Positions 17,845 through 26,615 of a stretch of DNA of 64,000 bases are shown here, piece by piece (the stretch's first letter is position 1; every line of letters begins with the position of its first letter). This stretch comes from Novosphingobium arvoryzae. Its GTDB lineage: Bacteria; Pseudomonadota; Alphaproteobacteria; Sphingomonadales; Sphingomonadaceae. The notes beneath the pieces were generated by a model. The model did no database searches, was not told the DNA's origin, and saw nothing but the letters and a program-made list of their open reading frames with translations. Location: positions 310,001-374,000 of the forward strand of contig NZ_BMZD01000002.1 in NCBI RefSeq assembly GCF_014652615.1, given 5' to 3'. The translations under genes and the position numbers were made by a program.

Positions 17845-18684
17845 ATGGATAGCCTGGTTTCGACCGAGTGGCTGGCCAATGAAATGGGCGCCAGCGATCT
17901 GCGGATCGTCGATTGTTCAAAGCACCTGCCCGGCGCGAATCGCGATGGGCTGGCCGAGTACGAGGCCGGTCACATCCCCGGGGCGGTCTTCATGGATCTG
18001 GGCGATCTGGTGGACACCAACGCCCCGGTGGAAAACACCCTGCCCCCGGCGGAAAAGTTCGCCAGCCGGATGCAATCGCTGGGTCTGGGCGATGGCAGCC
18101 GGATCGTGCTTTATGATGACAGCGCGGTGAAAACCTCGGCCCGCGCGTGGTTCATGCTCAAGATGTTCGGCGCGCACGATGTGGCGATCCTCGATGGCGG
18201 TCTGGCCAAGTGGAAGGCCGAAGGGCGCCCGCTGGCCACGGGCCGCGAAACGCTGCGCCACCGCCACTTCACCGTCTGGCGCGATGACAAGCAGGTCCGC
18301 GCCAAGGCCGATGTGCTGGCCAATCTGGAAACGCGGGCCGAACAGGTGATCGACGCGCGCGGCGCGGCGCGCTGGTCGGGCGCGGAGCCTGATCCCCGCC
18401 CCAACATCGCCTGCGGCCATATCCCCGGATCGGCGAATGTCCCCTACACCACGCTCTACAACGCGGATGGCACGTTCAAGCCCAAGGCCGAGTTGAAAGC
18501 CGCGTTCGAGGCAGCCGGGGTGGACTTGTCCAAACCCGTCGTCACCAGCTGCGGCAGCGGCGTAACCGCGTGCGTGCTGCTGTTCGCGCTGCACCTGCTG
18601 GGCAAGGAAGACACCGCGCTTTACGACGGCAGCTGGACCGAATGGGGGGCCGACCCCGAAACCCCCAAGGCAACGGCAGCCTGA
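17845..18684 (+). CDS. sseA: 3-mercaptopyruvate sulfurtransferase
   Basis: A 279-residue tandem-rhodanese enzyme that moves sulfur from mercaptopyruvate to thiophilic acceptors. The catalytic C236 lies in CGSGVT, the loop sequence of mercaptopyruvate rather than thiosulfate sulfurtransferases. Both rhodanese domains are complete (GAVFMDLGDLVD; GHIPGSANVPY). The ATG at 17845 follows GAGGAGGA. It lies at the head of the sulfur gene group, four bases before the lyase. Confidence 0.94.
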   Translation: MDSLVSTEWLANEMGASDLRIVDCSKHLPGANRDGLAEYEAGHIPGAVFMDLGDLVDTNAPVENTLPPAEKFASRMQSLGLGDGSRIVLYDDSAVKTSARAWFMLKMFGAHDVAILDGGLAKWKAEGRPLATGRETLRHRHFTVWRDDKQVRAKADVLANLETRAEQVIDARGAARWSGAEPDPRPNIACGHIPGSANVPYTTLYNADGTFKPKAELKAAFEAAGVDLSKPVVTSCGSGVTACVLLFALHLLGKEDTALYDGSWTEWGADPETPKATAA

Positions 18685-18687
18685 TCG

Positions 18688-19935
18688 GTGGCCGGCGGCG
18701 GCGATGACGGTGAAGGTGGCGGCGGGCACCTGAAACCCGCGACCCGGCTGGTCACCAGCGGGCGGCGGGCAGAGTGGACCGGCATTCCCGGCCAGCCCGG
18801 ATCGGTGGTCAACCCCGCCGTGTGGCGCGCCAGCACCCACCTCTACCCTGATGTCGCTGCGCTCAACGCCGGCAAGCCGAACGCGGACGGCCACTTCTAT
18901 TACGGGCGGCGCGGCGCGCCGACGCAGTGGGCGCTCGCCGATGCCCTGACCGCGCTGGAACCGGGCGCGGCGGGGACAATGCTCTACCCCTCCGGCGTCG
19001 CCGCATTGGCGGGCGCGCTGCTGGCAGTGCTGCGCCCCGGCGACGTCCTGCTGATGACCGACAACGCCTATGAGCCGACCCGCAATATCGGCCGGGCGCT
19101 GCTGAAAGATTTCGGGATCGAAACCCGCTGGTTCGATCCACAGGACCCGGATGCCTTCAAGGCCGCGATCTGCGAAAAGACCAAAGCCGTGCTGCTAGAA
19201 AGCCCCGGCAGCCTGACGATGGAAGTGCAGGACGTTCCCGCCCTGTCCGCGATTGCCCGCGAACACGGGCTAGCGGTGGTGCTGGACAACACCTGGGCCG
19301 GGCCGCTCGGCTTCCCCGCGCTGGAACGCGGCGCGGACATTACCGTGATGAGCCTGACCAAGCACGTTGGCGGCCATAGCGACCTGATGCTGGGCAGCGC
19401 GGCGGCGGGCGAGCGCTATTACGCCAAACTGCGCCGCACCGCGCAATTGCTGGGACAGGTCGTCTCGCCCGACGACGCCGCGCTGGCGCTGCGCGGCCTG
19501 CGCACGATGGGCCTGCGGCTGGCGCAGGAAACGGCCACTGCGCTGGCGCTGGCGCAGTGGCTTGAGGCACAGCCGGAGGTTGCCCGCGTGCTCTGCCCGA
19601 TGCTGCCCGGATCGCCGGGCCATAACCTGTGGGCGCGCGACTTTTCGGGCGGCTGCGGGCTGTTCAGCTTTGTGTTCAAGGGCGGCGACGGCGCGGCGCG
19701 CGATCGCTTCATCGATGCGCTGGCGCTGTTCGGGATCGGTTACAGCTGGGGCGGGTTCGAAAGCCTGATCACTCCGCTCGACCCCGCCGGCATCCGCACC
19801 GCCACCGCCTGGCCGCTGCCCGGCATGGACGCGTCCGACCGGTTCGGCGTGCGCCTGTCGATCGGGCTGGAAGCGGCGGACGACCTGCAAGCGGATCTGG
19901 CGCAGGCGCTGGGTGCCTGGCGCAACCCGGCCTGA
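18688..19935 (+). CDS. metC: Cystathionine beta-lyase (PLP, Cys/Met metabolism family)
   Basis: A 415-residue PLP enzyme of the Cys/Met-metabolism family, probably cleaving cystathionine to homocysteine. The Schiff-base lysine is K225 in SLTKHVGGHSD. The cofactor site YPSGVAAL, the D200 strand (VVLDNTWAGPL) and the YYGRRGAPTQ block are as in MetC. The start is GTG at 18688, three bases after sseA, because no ATG is available in frame; the first dozen residues are Gly/Asp-rich and may not all be translated. Cystathionine gamma-synthase activity is possible but less likely. Confidence 0.88.
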   Translation: MAGGGDDGEGGGGHLKPATRLVTSGRRAEWTGIPGQPGSVVNPAVWRASTHLYPDVAALNAGKPNADGHFYYGRRGAPTQWALADALTALEPGAAGTMLYPSGVAALAGALLAVLRPGDVLLMTDNAYEPTRNIGRALLKDFGIETRWFDPQDPDAFKAAICEKTKAVLLESPGSLTMEVQDVPALSAIAREHGLAVVLDNTWAGPLGFPALERGADITVMSLTKHVGGHSDLMLGSAAAGERYYAKLRRTAQLLGQVVSPDDAALALRGLRTMGLRLAQETATALALAQWLEAQPEVARVLCPMLPGSPGHNLWARDFSGGCGLFSFVFKGGDGAARDRFIDALALFGIGYSWGGFESLITPLDPAGIRTATAWPLPGMDASDRFGVRLSIGLEAADDLQADLAQALGAWRNPA

Positions 19936-20004
19936 TAGTTCGGCTTAGCCCCCGCATAGGCAAACTGGCTGGCGGGACTCGGTGACTCAATCCATTGCAG
20001 GGGG

Positions 20005-20781
20005 ATGAGCAATGCTGCCCCCAATCCCGCCGGCAAAGTCTGGCTGGTCGGCGCCGGTCCCGGCGATCCCGATCTGCTGACCCTGCGCGCGGCGCGCCTG
20101 ATCATGCAGGCCAGGCTGATCGTCCACGACGGGCTGGTCGATCCCGCCATTCTGGCGCTGGCCCGCCCCACCGCGCGGCTGATCTCGGTCGCCAAGCAGC
20201 GTTCGCGCCACACCATGCCGCAGGACGAGATCAACGCCCTGCTGGTGCGCGAGGCGCTGGCCGGAACCGATGTTGTCCGCCTGAAGGGCGGCGATCCGTT
20301 CATTTTCGGACGCGGCGGTGAAGAAGCCGAAGCCTGCCACGCAGCGGGCGTGACGGTGGAGATCGTCCCCGGCATCAGCGCGGCCATTGGCGGCGCGGCG
20401 GCGGCCTGCCTGCCGCTGACCCATCGTGACAGCGCATCGGTCGTCAGCTTCGTCGCGGGCCAGTGCAAGGGGCTGTCGGACCAGAACTGGGCCGGTCTGG
20501 CCGGCGTCGGCCGCACGCTGGTAATCTACATGGGCGTCGCCACGGCAGAGGCGATTGCCGAAAAGCTGATGGCTGATGGCCTGTCGCCCGCCATGCCCGT
20601 GGCCGTGATCGAAAACGCCACCCGCCCGCAAATGCGCGTGCTGCGCGCGCCGATCGCGGGCCTGCCGGATCTGGTGGCAACAAGGAATGTGAAAAGCCCG
20701 GCGGTAATCGTGATCGGCGAAGTCGCCGCGCAGCCGCAGGTCGATAATTTGCGCGCTCTGGCGCTGGAGGTGCTGTCTTGA
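20005..20781 (+). CDS. cobA: Uroporphyrinogen-III C-methyltransferase
   Basis: A 258-residue SAM-dependent methyltransferase that forms precorrin-2, the precursor of sirohaem and of cobalamin. It has the VGAGPGDPDLLT glycine-rich loop, RLKGGDPFIFGRGGEE, and the VIENATRP block. There is no fused CysG dehydrogenase-chelatase domain. Here it supplies sirohaem for the downstream sulfite reductase, as shown by the overlap with the DUF2849 gene. GCAGGGGG precedes the ATG. Confidence 0.95.
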   Translation: MSNAAPNPAGKVWLVGAGPGDPDLLTLRAARLIMQARLIVHDGLVDPAILALARPTARLISVAKQRSRHTMPQDEINALLVREALAGTDVVRLKGGDPFIFGRGGEEAEACHAAGVTVEIVPGISAAIGGAAAACLPLTHRDSASVVSFVAGQCKGLSDQNWAGLAGVGRTLVIYMGVATAEAIAEKLMADGLSPAMPVAVIENATRPQMRVLRAPIAGLPDLVATRNVKSPAVIVIGEVAAQPQVDNLRALALEVLS

Positions 20782-21074
20782 AGATCCTGACCGGTAATGA
20801 CCTGAAAACCGGCGCCGTCACCTGGTGGGACGGCGTGCAATGGTCGCTGCACGTAGAGGACGCGGTTGACGTGGGCGACCACGCCGAAACGATCCTGGCC
20901 CGCGAAAGCGCGGCGCGCCGGGTCAACGCGGCCTACGCCATCGACGCGACCCGCGATGAACAGGGCGTGCGCCCTGCGCACATCAAGGAGCGCATCCGCG
21001 CGCTCGGCCCCACCGTGCGCCCCGACCTGACACTGAAACCGGCCGATCCCGATGCCGGCAACTGGGTGATCTGA
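20778..21074 (+). CDS. DUF2849 protein of the sulfite reductase operon
   Basis: A 98-residue protein (MKILTGNDLKTGAVTWWDG...) of family DUF2849, which in alphaproteobacteria nearly always precedes the sulfite reductase gene. The start codon is TTG at 20778, overlapping the cobA stop as TTGA. The stop overlaps the next start as TGATG. It may help electron delivery or cofactor loading of CysI, but this is unproven. Confidence 0.92.
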   Translation: MKILTGNDLKTGAVTWWDGVQWSLHVEDAVDVGDHAETILARESAARRVNAAYAIDATRDEQGVRPAHIKERIRALGPTVRPDLTLKPADPDAGNWVI

Positions 21075-22702
21075 TGTATCAGTACGACACTTACGACCAG
21101 GCGATGGTCGATGCCCGCGTCGAGGAATTCCGCGATCAGGTGCGCCGCCGGCTGGCGGGCCATATCACCGAGGACCAGTTCAAGCCGCTGCGGCTGATGA
21201 ACGGCCTGTACCTGCAGCTCCACGCCTACATGCTGCGCGTCGCTGTGCCCTATGGCACGCTGTCGGGCGCGCAGATGCGGATGCTGGGCGACATCGCGGA
21301 CAAGTATGACCGCGGCTATGGCCACTTCACCACCCGCCAGAACATCCAGTACAACTGGATCAAGCTGGAAGACGCGCCCGACATTCTGGCCGATCTGGCC
21401 TCGGTCGAGATGCACGCCATCCAGACCAGCGGCAACTGCATCCGCAACACCACCTCGGACCAGTATGCCGGGGCGGCGGCGGACGAAGTGGTCGATCCGC
21501 GCCCTTATGCCGAACTGATCCGCCAGTGGAGCACGTTCCACCCGGAATTCAGCTTCCTGCCGCGCAAGTTCAAGATGGCGGTGATAGCTTCGGATACCGA
21601 CCGCGCGGCGATGCGCCTGCACGATATCGGCATCCAGATCGTCCGCAATGCCGCCGGGGAAATCGGCGCGGCGTTCTATGTCGGCGGCGGCATGGGCCGC
21701 ACGCCGATGATCGCGCCGTGCATCAACGCCTTCGTGCCGATCGACCAGATGATCACCTATGCCGAGGCCTGCCTGCGCGTCTACAATCGCCACGGCCGCC
21801 GCGACAACAAGTACAAGGCGCGGATCAAGATCCTCGTCCACGAACTCGGCAAGGATGAATACACCCGTCAGGTCGAAGCCGAATTCGCCCATCTGCTGAC
21901 CCAGAACATCGAACCGCCACTGGCCGAGCTGGAGCGGATCAAGGGCTTCTTCGCCGATCCCGCGTTCGAAGTCGGCGCGCCCGACGTACTGGACCGCAGC
22001 GATCCGGACTTCGCCCTGTGGGTGGACAACAACTGCCTGCCCCACAAGCAGCCGGGTTACATCGCCGTCACCATCAGCCTGAAGCCGGTTGGCGGCATTC
22101 CGGGGGATGCCACGGGCGAGCAGATCCGCGTGATGGCAGACCTTGCCACCCGCTACAGCTTCGATGAACTGCGCGTCACCCATGCCCAGAACATCGTCCT
22201 GCCGCACGTGCGCAAGGCGGACCTGTATGCGCTGTGGCAGGTGCTGGACGCCAACGGGCTGTCGACCCCGAACCTCGACCAGATCGGTGATATCATCGCC
22301 TGTCCGGGGCTGGATTATTGCAGCCTCGCCAATGCCCGCTCGATCCCGATCGCGCAGAAGATCTCGCAGCGCTTCCAGGGCCGCGAACAGGAAATCGGTG
22401 AGCTGAAGCTGAAGATTTCCGGCTGCATCAACGCCTGCGGCCACCACCATGCCGGGCACATCGGCATCCTGGGGGTCGACCGCAAGGGCACCGAAAACTA
22501 CCAGCTGCTGCTGGGTGGCTGCGAAGGGGCGGATACCTCGCTCGGCCAGATCACCGGCCCCGGCTTTGACGAAGACGGGATCGTCGACGCGGTGCAACGC
22601 GCGACCGATTTCTACCTGTCGAACAAGCAGGACGGGGAACGCTTCCTCGATACCTACCGCCGTCTTGGCATGGCCCCGTTCAAGGAGGCGATTTATGGCT
22701 GA
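21074..22702 (+). CDS. cysI: Sulfite (nitrite/sulfite) reductase haemoprotein
   Basis: A 542-residue sirohaem and [4Fe-4S] reductase converting sulfite to sulfide. The cluster ligands are two cysteine pairs: CPGLDYC near 410-416 and CINAC near 451-455. The N-terminal ferredoxin-like half carries TTRQNIQYNWI and the TSGNCIRN block. The operon (CobA, CysH) makes sulfite rather than nitrite the substrate. No CysJ flavoprotein is encoded here, so electrons probably come from ferredoxin (inference). Confidence 0.95.
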   Translation: MYQYDTYDQAMVDARVEEFRDQVRRRLAGHITEDQFKPLRLMNGLYLQLHAYMLRVAVPYGTLSGAQMRMLGDIADKYDRGYGHFTTRQNIQYNWIKLEDAPDILADLASVEMHAIQTSGNCIRNTTSDQYAGAAADEVVDPRPYAELIRQWSTFHPEFSFLPRKFKMAVIASDTDRAAMRLHDIGIQIVRNAAGEIGAAFYVGGGMGRTPMIAPCINAFVPIDQMITYAEACLRVYNRHGRRDNKYKARIKILVHELGKDEYTRQVEAEFAHLLTQNIEPPLAELERIKGFFADPAFEVGAPDVLDRSDPDFALWVDNNCLPHKQPGYIAVTISLKPVGGIPGDATGEQIRVMADLATRYSFDELRVTHAQNIVLPHVRKADLYALWQVLDANGLSTPNLDQIGDIIACPGLDYCSLANARSIPIAQKISQRFQGREQEIGELKLKISGCINACGHHHAGHIGILGVDRKGTENYQLLLGGCEGADTSLGQITGPGFDEDGIVDAVQRATDFYLSNKQDGERFLDTYRRLGMAPFKEAIYG

Positions 22703-23123
22703 AGTCCAGTTCCGCTTTCGTGATGACGAACCGGTGGCCGATCCCGGCGTCACCGTCGATGCCTTTGGCGAGCAGACCAATGCCGCCGCCGTCCGGCTGG
22801 AGCCGGGTGACGACGCGCGCGACCTCTTGCCGCACCTCGACCGGATCAGGCTGGTCGAAGTGAACTTCCCCGTATTCGGCGACGGGCGTGGCTATTCGTC
22901 GGCCCGGATCCTGCGCGAGGCCGGCTACACCGGCGAACTGCGCGCCGTGGGAGACGTGCTGGTCGACCAGATCGCGTTCATGCGTCGCTGCGGGTTCGAT
23001 GCCTTCGCGCCCGATGTCGCGCTGGATCCGGCTGACGCCGAGGCCGCCTTTGGCCGCTATGCAGACGTCTATCAGCCCACCACCGATGGCCGCGCGCCGA
23101 TCTGGGCCAAGCGGCATGGCTGA
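22695..23123 (+). CDS. DUF934 protein of the sulfite reductase operon
   Basis: A 142-residue protein of family DUF934, which in proteobacteria sits between cysI and cysH. The conserved YSSARILREAGYTGELRAVGDVLVDQ and FMRRCGFDAF are present. A strong AAGGAGG lies seven bases before the ATG, inside the end of cysI (8-base overlap). Its role in sulfite reduction is unknown. Confidence 0.92.
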   Translation: MAEVQFRFRDDEPVADPGVTVDAFGEQTNAAAVRLEPGDDARDLLPHLDRIRLVEVNFPVFGDGRGYSSARILREAGYTGELRAVGDVLVDQIAFMRRCGFDAFAPDVALDPADAEAAFGRYADVYQPTTDGRAPIWAKRHG

Positions 23124-23901
23124 AGCCGCCCGCCGCATCGACATGCTGGACACCGCGCCGCGCTTTACCGCGGCGCAGGCGGACGCGCTCAACGTGCGCT
23201 TCGCCGGGGTGGCCACGCACGAGATGCTGGCGGCGCTGCTGCGCGAAGGGCTGGCCGGGCGGATCGCCGCCGTATCCAGCTTTGGCGCGGAAAGCGCGGT
23301 CCTGCTCCACCTGATCGCCAGCGTGGACAGGAACGTGCCGGTGCTGTTCCTCGATACCGGCAAGCACTTTGCCGAAACCCTGGCCTACCGCGATGAACTG
23401 GTGGCGCGGATCGGCCTCACCAACCTGATCAACCTGACACCCGATGCCGAAGTGCTGGCCAAGCGCGACGAAACCGGGCTGCGCTGGTCCTATGACCCCG
23501 ATGGCTGCTGCGAAATCCGCAAGGTGCTGCCACTGGCACAGGCGCTGTCCGGGTTCGATGCCAGCTTTACCGGGCGCAAGGGGTTCCAGAGCAAGACCCG
23601 CGCGGGGCTCGCCCGGTTCGAAATCGACACCACGGACGCCGCCGGGCGGTTGAAAGTGAACCCGCTGGCGGACTGGAGCGCCGACCAGATCGAGGCCTAT
23701 TTCAAGGCCACTGGCCTGCCCGCGCATCCGCTGGTGGAACAGGGTTATCCGTCCATCGGCTGCTCGCCCTGCACCACCAAGGTCGCGCCGGGCGAAGATC
23801 CGCGTTCAGGCCGGTGGAAGGGCTGGGACAAGACCGAATGCGGCATCCACGTCGAAGGCGCGGCGAGCGAGTTGCCCCCCGGCTACGACCCGGCGTTCTA
23901 A
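23116..23901 (+). CDS. cysH: Adenylyl- or phosphoadenylyl-sulfate reductase
   Basis: A 261-residue reductase making sulfite from activated sulfate. The P-loop-like SSFGAESAVLL and LDTGKHFAET are present. The cysteine pairs CCEIRK and CSPC, plus the catalytic ECGIH, mark the iron-sulfur form that uses APS directly, unlike E. coli PAPS reductase, which lacks the pairs. The ATG at 23116 overlaps the DUF934 stop by 8 bases. No cysDN or cysC is in the window. Confidence 0.94.
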   Translation: MAEAARRIDMLDTAPRFTAAQADALNVRFAGVATHEMLAALLREGLAGRIAAVSSFGAESAVLLHLIASVDRNVPVLFLDTGKHFAETLAYRDELVARIGLTNLINLTPDAEVLAKRDETGLRWSYDPDGCCEIRKVLPLAQALSGFDASFTGRKGFQSKTRAGLARFEIDTTDAAGRLKVNPLADWSADQIEAYFKATGLPAHPLVEQGYPSIGCSPCTTKVAPGEDPRSGRWKGWDKTECGIHVEGAASELPPGYDPAF

Positions 23902-23907
23902 CGCGAA

Positions 23908-23927
23908 CGGCCGGAACTTACCGGCCG
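23908..23927. terminator. Hairpin between convergent cysH and cytochrome b561 genes
   Basis: The inverted repeat CGGCCGG / CCGGCCG with a 6-base loop includes the stop codon of the minus-strand b561 gene in its loop. No U-tract is seen. It could end both converging messages. Confidence 0.4.
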
Positions 23928-24460
23928 GGACGCATCCGCAGCAGGACACCGTCCTTCAGCACGTAATGATGGAACAGCGCGGCAAGCGCGTGAAAGCCGA
24001 TCAGCCAATAGGCAATCGTCCCGCCCAGCTCGTGCAGTTCTTCGATCCGTTCGGCCAGGTCCTTGTCCGGACTGACCAGCGGCGGCAATTCCAGCCCGAA
24101 GAACGGCACCGGATCGCCCTCGGCGCTGAGGATCACCCAGCCCGCAATCGGCATCCCGATCATCAGGGCGTAGAGCGCCAGATGAACCGCCTTGGCCAGC
24201 ACCTTGCGCCACATCGGCTCGGCCATCGGGCGCGGTCCGGCGGTCATGATCCGGGCGGCGATCCGCACGATGACCAGCACCAGCACCGACAGGCCCAGCA
24301 TGAAGTGCCAGTGCTTCAGCCCTTCCCGAATGTCGCTGCCACGCTCGAAATTCACGCGAAGCTCGATCGTGGCGAAGGCTGCGGCCATCACCAGCAGCAT
24401 CAGCCAATGAAGCGTGATCGAAATCGCGCTGTAGCGGTCGGTGTTGTCGTTCAGGATCAT
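23918..24460 (-). CDS. Cytochrome b561 family protein
   Basis: A 180-residue four-helix di-haem membrane protein that shuttles electrons, probably from quinol to superoxide or another acceptor. Candidate haem ligands are in ITLHWLML, LKHWHFMLG, ALYALMIGMP and LAALFHHYVLKDG. The ATG at 24460 matches the family start. Helices run at about 15-35, 53-72, 90-112 and 145-165. It is alone, between convergent cysH and the epimerase gene. Confidence 0.9.
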   Translation of the reverse strand: MILNDNTDRYSAISITLHWLMLLVMAAAFATIELRVNFERGSDIREGLKHWHFMLGLSVLVLVIVRIAARIMTAGPRPMAEPMWRKVLAKAVHLALYALMIGMPIAGWVILSAEGDPVPFFGLELPPLVSPDKDLAERIEELHELGGTIAYWLIGFHALAALFHHYVLKDGVLLRMRPGR

Positions 24461-24497
24461 GGGCAGCAACCTAACGCCAAAAATCGCGCCGACAACA

Positions 24498-25406
24498 TCA
24501 TATCCACTTGTTGTCGCGGTACCAGCGGGCAGTCGCCTTGAGCCCGTCACGCGTCGGCACTTGCGGGCGCCACAGGGCATGGGGCGGCTGGGCGCCCTCG
24601 CTCACCACCCAGTCCGGATGGGTCATGTAGCCGACCCGGTCGAGCGTCAGCTTGGCCCTGGCGCCGCGCACCATCCGGTCCGCACGGGCGGCGCGTTCCA
24701 GCGAGCGGCGCGAAAGGTGCACCACCCATGGACGGCGCCCCATCGCCCAGCCGATCGCGCGGGCCATCTCATAGTGGCTCCACCCGCCGGGCTTGCCGTC
24801 ATCGGGTTCGAACACCCGGTGCGACACGCCCTCGCCTCCCGGCACCAGCGCCAGCAGCAGCCGCGCCAGATCATCGACGTGCAGCAGCGATGAGCGCCCC
24901 TCGCGCGGGGGGACCGGCAGCACCCCCCAGCGGGCGAGCTTGAACAGCTCGAACATCTCGGTATCGCGCGGACCATAGATCGCGGGCGGACGCACCACCG
25001 TCCAGTCCATGCCGCTGGCCATGACCAGCCGCTCCGCCCGCGCCTTGGACGCGCCATAGGCGGACAGGTCCGGCTCGCGCGCCGAAAGCGAGGACACGCA
25101 GACAAAGCGCGATACACCCGCCGCCAGCGCCGCCTCGATCACGTTGAGCGTGCCCGCAACGTTGCCGTGCTCGAACCCGGCGGCGTCTGGCGCGTTGACC
25201 ACACCCGCCACATGGATCACCGCCTCGGCCCCCGTAACCAACCGGGTCAGCGCGGCGCGCGCATCCAGATCGCCCTTGATCCAGTCGACGCCGGGGCGCG
25301 GGTCCTGGGGCCGGCGGGTCAGCGCGCGCACCTCTACCCCGGCGCGCGCCGCGCGGTCGAGCAAGGCCTGTCCGACAAACCCGGTCGCGCCGGTAACCGC
25401 AATCAT
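24498..25406 (-). CDS. NAD-dependent epimerase/dehydratase (extended SDR)
   Basis: A 302-residue extended short-chain dehydrogenase. The nucleotide-binding GATGFVG is at residues 6-12, the catalytic pattern appears as SSLSA then YGASKARAE, and VRPPAIYGPRD follows. It acts on a nucleotide sugar or a similar alcohol, but the substrate is unknown. The ATG overlaps the proB stop (TGATG), which makes it co-translated with proB; no functional link is obvious. Confidence 0.88.
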   Translation of the reverse strand: MIAVTGATGFVGQALLDRAARAGVEVRALTRRPQDPRPGVDWIKGDLDARAALTRLVTGAEAVIHVAGVVNAPDAAGFEHGNVAGTLNVIEAALAAGVSRFVCVSSLSAREPDLSAYGASKARAERLVMASGMDWTVVRPPAIYGPRDTEMFELFKLARWGVLPVPPREGRSSLLHVDDLARLLLALVPGGEGVSHRVFEPDDGKPGGWSHYEMARAIGWAMGRRPWVVHLSRRSLERAARADRMVRGARAKLTLDRVGYMTHPDWVVSEGAQPPHALWRPQVPTRDGLKATARWYRDNKWI

Positions 25407-26536
25407 CACAGCAGGACCAACTGGTCCCGGTGGACCACCGCCGAGCGCGGGGCATAGCCCAGCAGGTCCGCCTGCTCGGCCGATTGCGTGCCCATCAGCC
25501 GCGCGCATTCCGCCGCGTCATATTCGCTAAGGCCATGCGCCAGCGTCGTCCCGTCCTCGCCCCGGATGGCAATCGCATCGCCGCGCGAGAATTCACCCTC
25601 GGTCCGCACGATCCCGGCGGCGAGCAGGCTGCTGCCCTTGCCCAGCGCCCGCGCGGCTCCCGCATCGACCACGACCGCGCCTTTCAGCCGCAACCGTCCG
25701 CCCAGCCAGGCCTTGCGCGCACCAGCCTTCCGCCGGGGCAGGAACAACGTCCCGATCCCCTGATCGGTCGCCCGCGCGATCGGCGCGTCGTGCAGCCCGC
25801 TGGCAATGGCCAGCGCAATACCCGCCAGTTCGGCAATTTCCGCCGCCTGCAGTTTCGAGGTCATCCCGCCCGACCCCATGCCGGACGAGGAACCCCCGGT
25901 GGCCATCGCGTGAATTTCCGCCGTCACCCCGCGCACTTCGGGTAGCAGCCTGGCGCCGGGCTCAGCCGGGTTGCGATCGAACAGCCCGTCAACGTCGGAC
26001 AGCAGCAGCACGGCGCTGGCCCGCGCGGCCTGCGCCACCCGCGCGGCCAACCGGTCGTTATCGCCAAAGCGGATTTCCTGCGTGGCGACGCTGTCATTCT
26101 CGTTGATCACCGGCACCGCGCCTGCATCGAGCAGCCGGGTCAGCGTGGCGGTGGCGTTGAGGTAGCGGCGGCGATCCTCCAGATCGTCCAGCGTCAGCAG
26201 CAATTGCGCGGCGGTCAGCCCATGCTGGCCGAGCAGCTCGGCCCACAGCCCCGACAGCGCGATCTGGCCCACGGCGGCAGCGGCCTGCGCATCGGCCAGA
26301 CTGCCGCGCCCGCCCTTGTCGAGCCCCAGCGTCCGCGCCCCCAGCGCAATCGCACCGGACGACACCACGATGACATCCTGTCCGCGTGCCTTCGCGGCGG
26401 CGATTTCGCTAACCAGCCCTTCCAGCCAGGCGCGCCGCACACCGTCCTTCGCGACCAGCAACGACGATCCGACCTTGACCACCAGACGGGGGCAAGTCGC
26501 GGCATCGGCAAGGTCGGCAAGGCGGGCGATCTTCAT
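25406..26536 (-). CDS. proB: Glutamate 5-kinase
   Basis: A 376-residue kinase making gamma-glutamyl phosphate, the first step of proline synthesis. The amino-acid-kinase domain shows VVKVGSSLL, VVSSGAIALG, VINENDSV and the GMTSKLQAAEIA stretch. A PUA domain follows at about 280-376. The ATG at 26536 matches the family; earlier starts would add an unrelated Arg-rich leader. proC is at 29655, but proA is not in the window. Confidence 0.96.
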   Translation of the reverse strand: MKIARLADLADAATCPRLVVKVGSSLLVAKDGVRRAWLEGLVSEIAAAKARGQDVIVVSSGAIALGARTLGLDKGGRGSLADAQAAAAVGQIALSGLWAELLGQHGLTAAQLLLTLDDLEDRRRYLNATATLTRLLDAGAVPVINENDSVATQEIRFGDNDRLAARVAQAARASAVLLLSDVDGLFDRNPAEPGARLLPEVRGVTAEIHAMATGGSSSGMGSGGMTSKLQAAEIAELAGIALAIASGLHDAPIARATDQGIGTLFLPRRKAGARKAWLGGRLRLKGAVVVDAGAARALGKGSSLLAAGIVRTEGEFSRGDAIAIRGEDGTTLAHGLSEYDAAECARLMGTQSAEQADLLGYAPRSAVVHRDQLVLL

Positions 26537-26615
26537 CAGCGCGGGATTAGCGATTGGACGCGCGCCCGCAAGTTTTTTGGCCGCATCTGCCGCTCGGCCC
26601 AGCGTGAAAGTTCGC

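Noticed and set aside
20933..22780. A 615-codon minus-strand frame opposite cysI.
   Set aside because: It is a shadow of the sulfite reductase codons with no recognisable motif.
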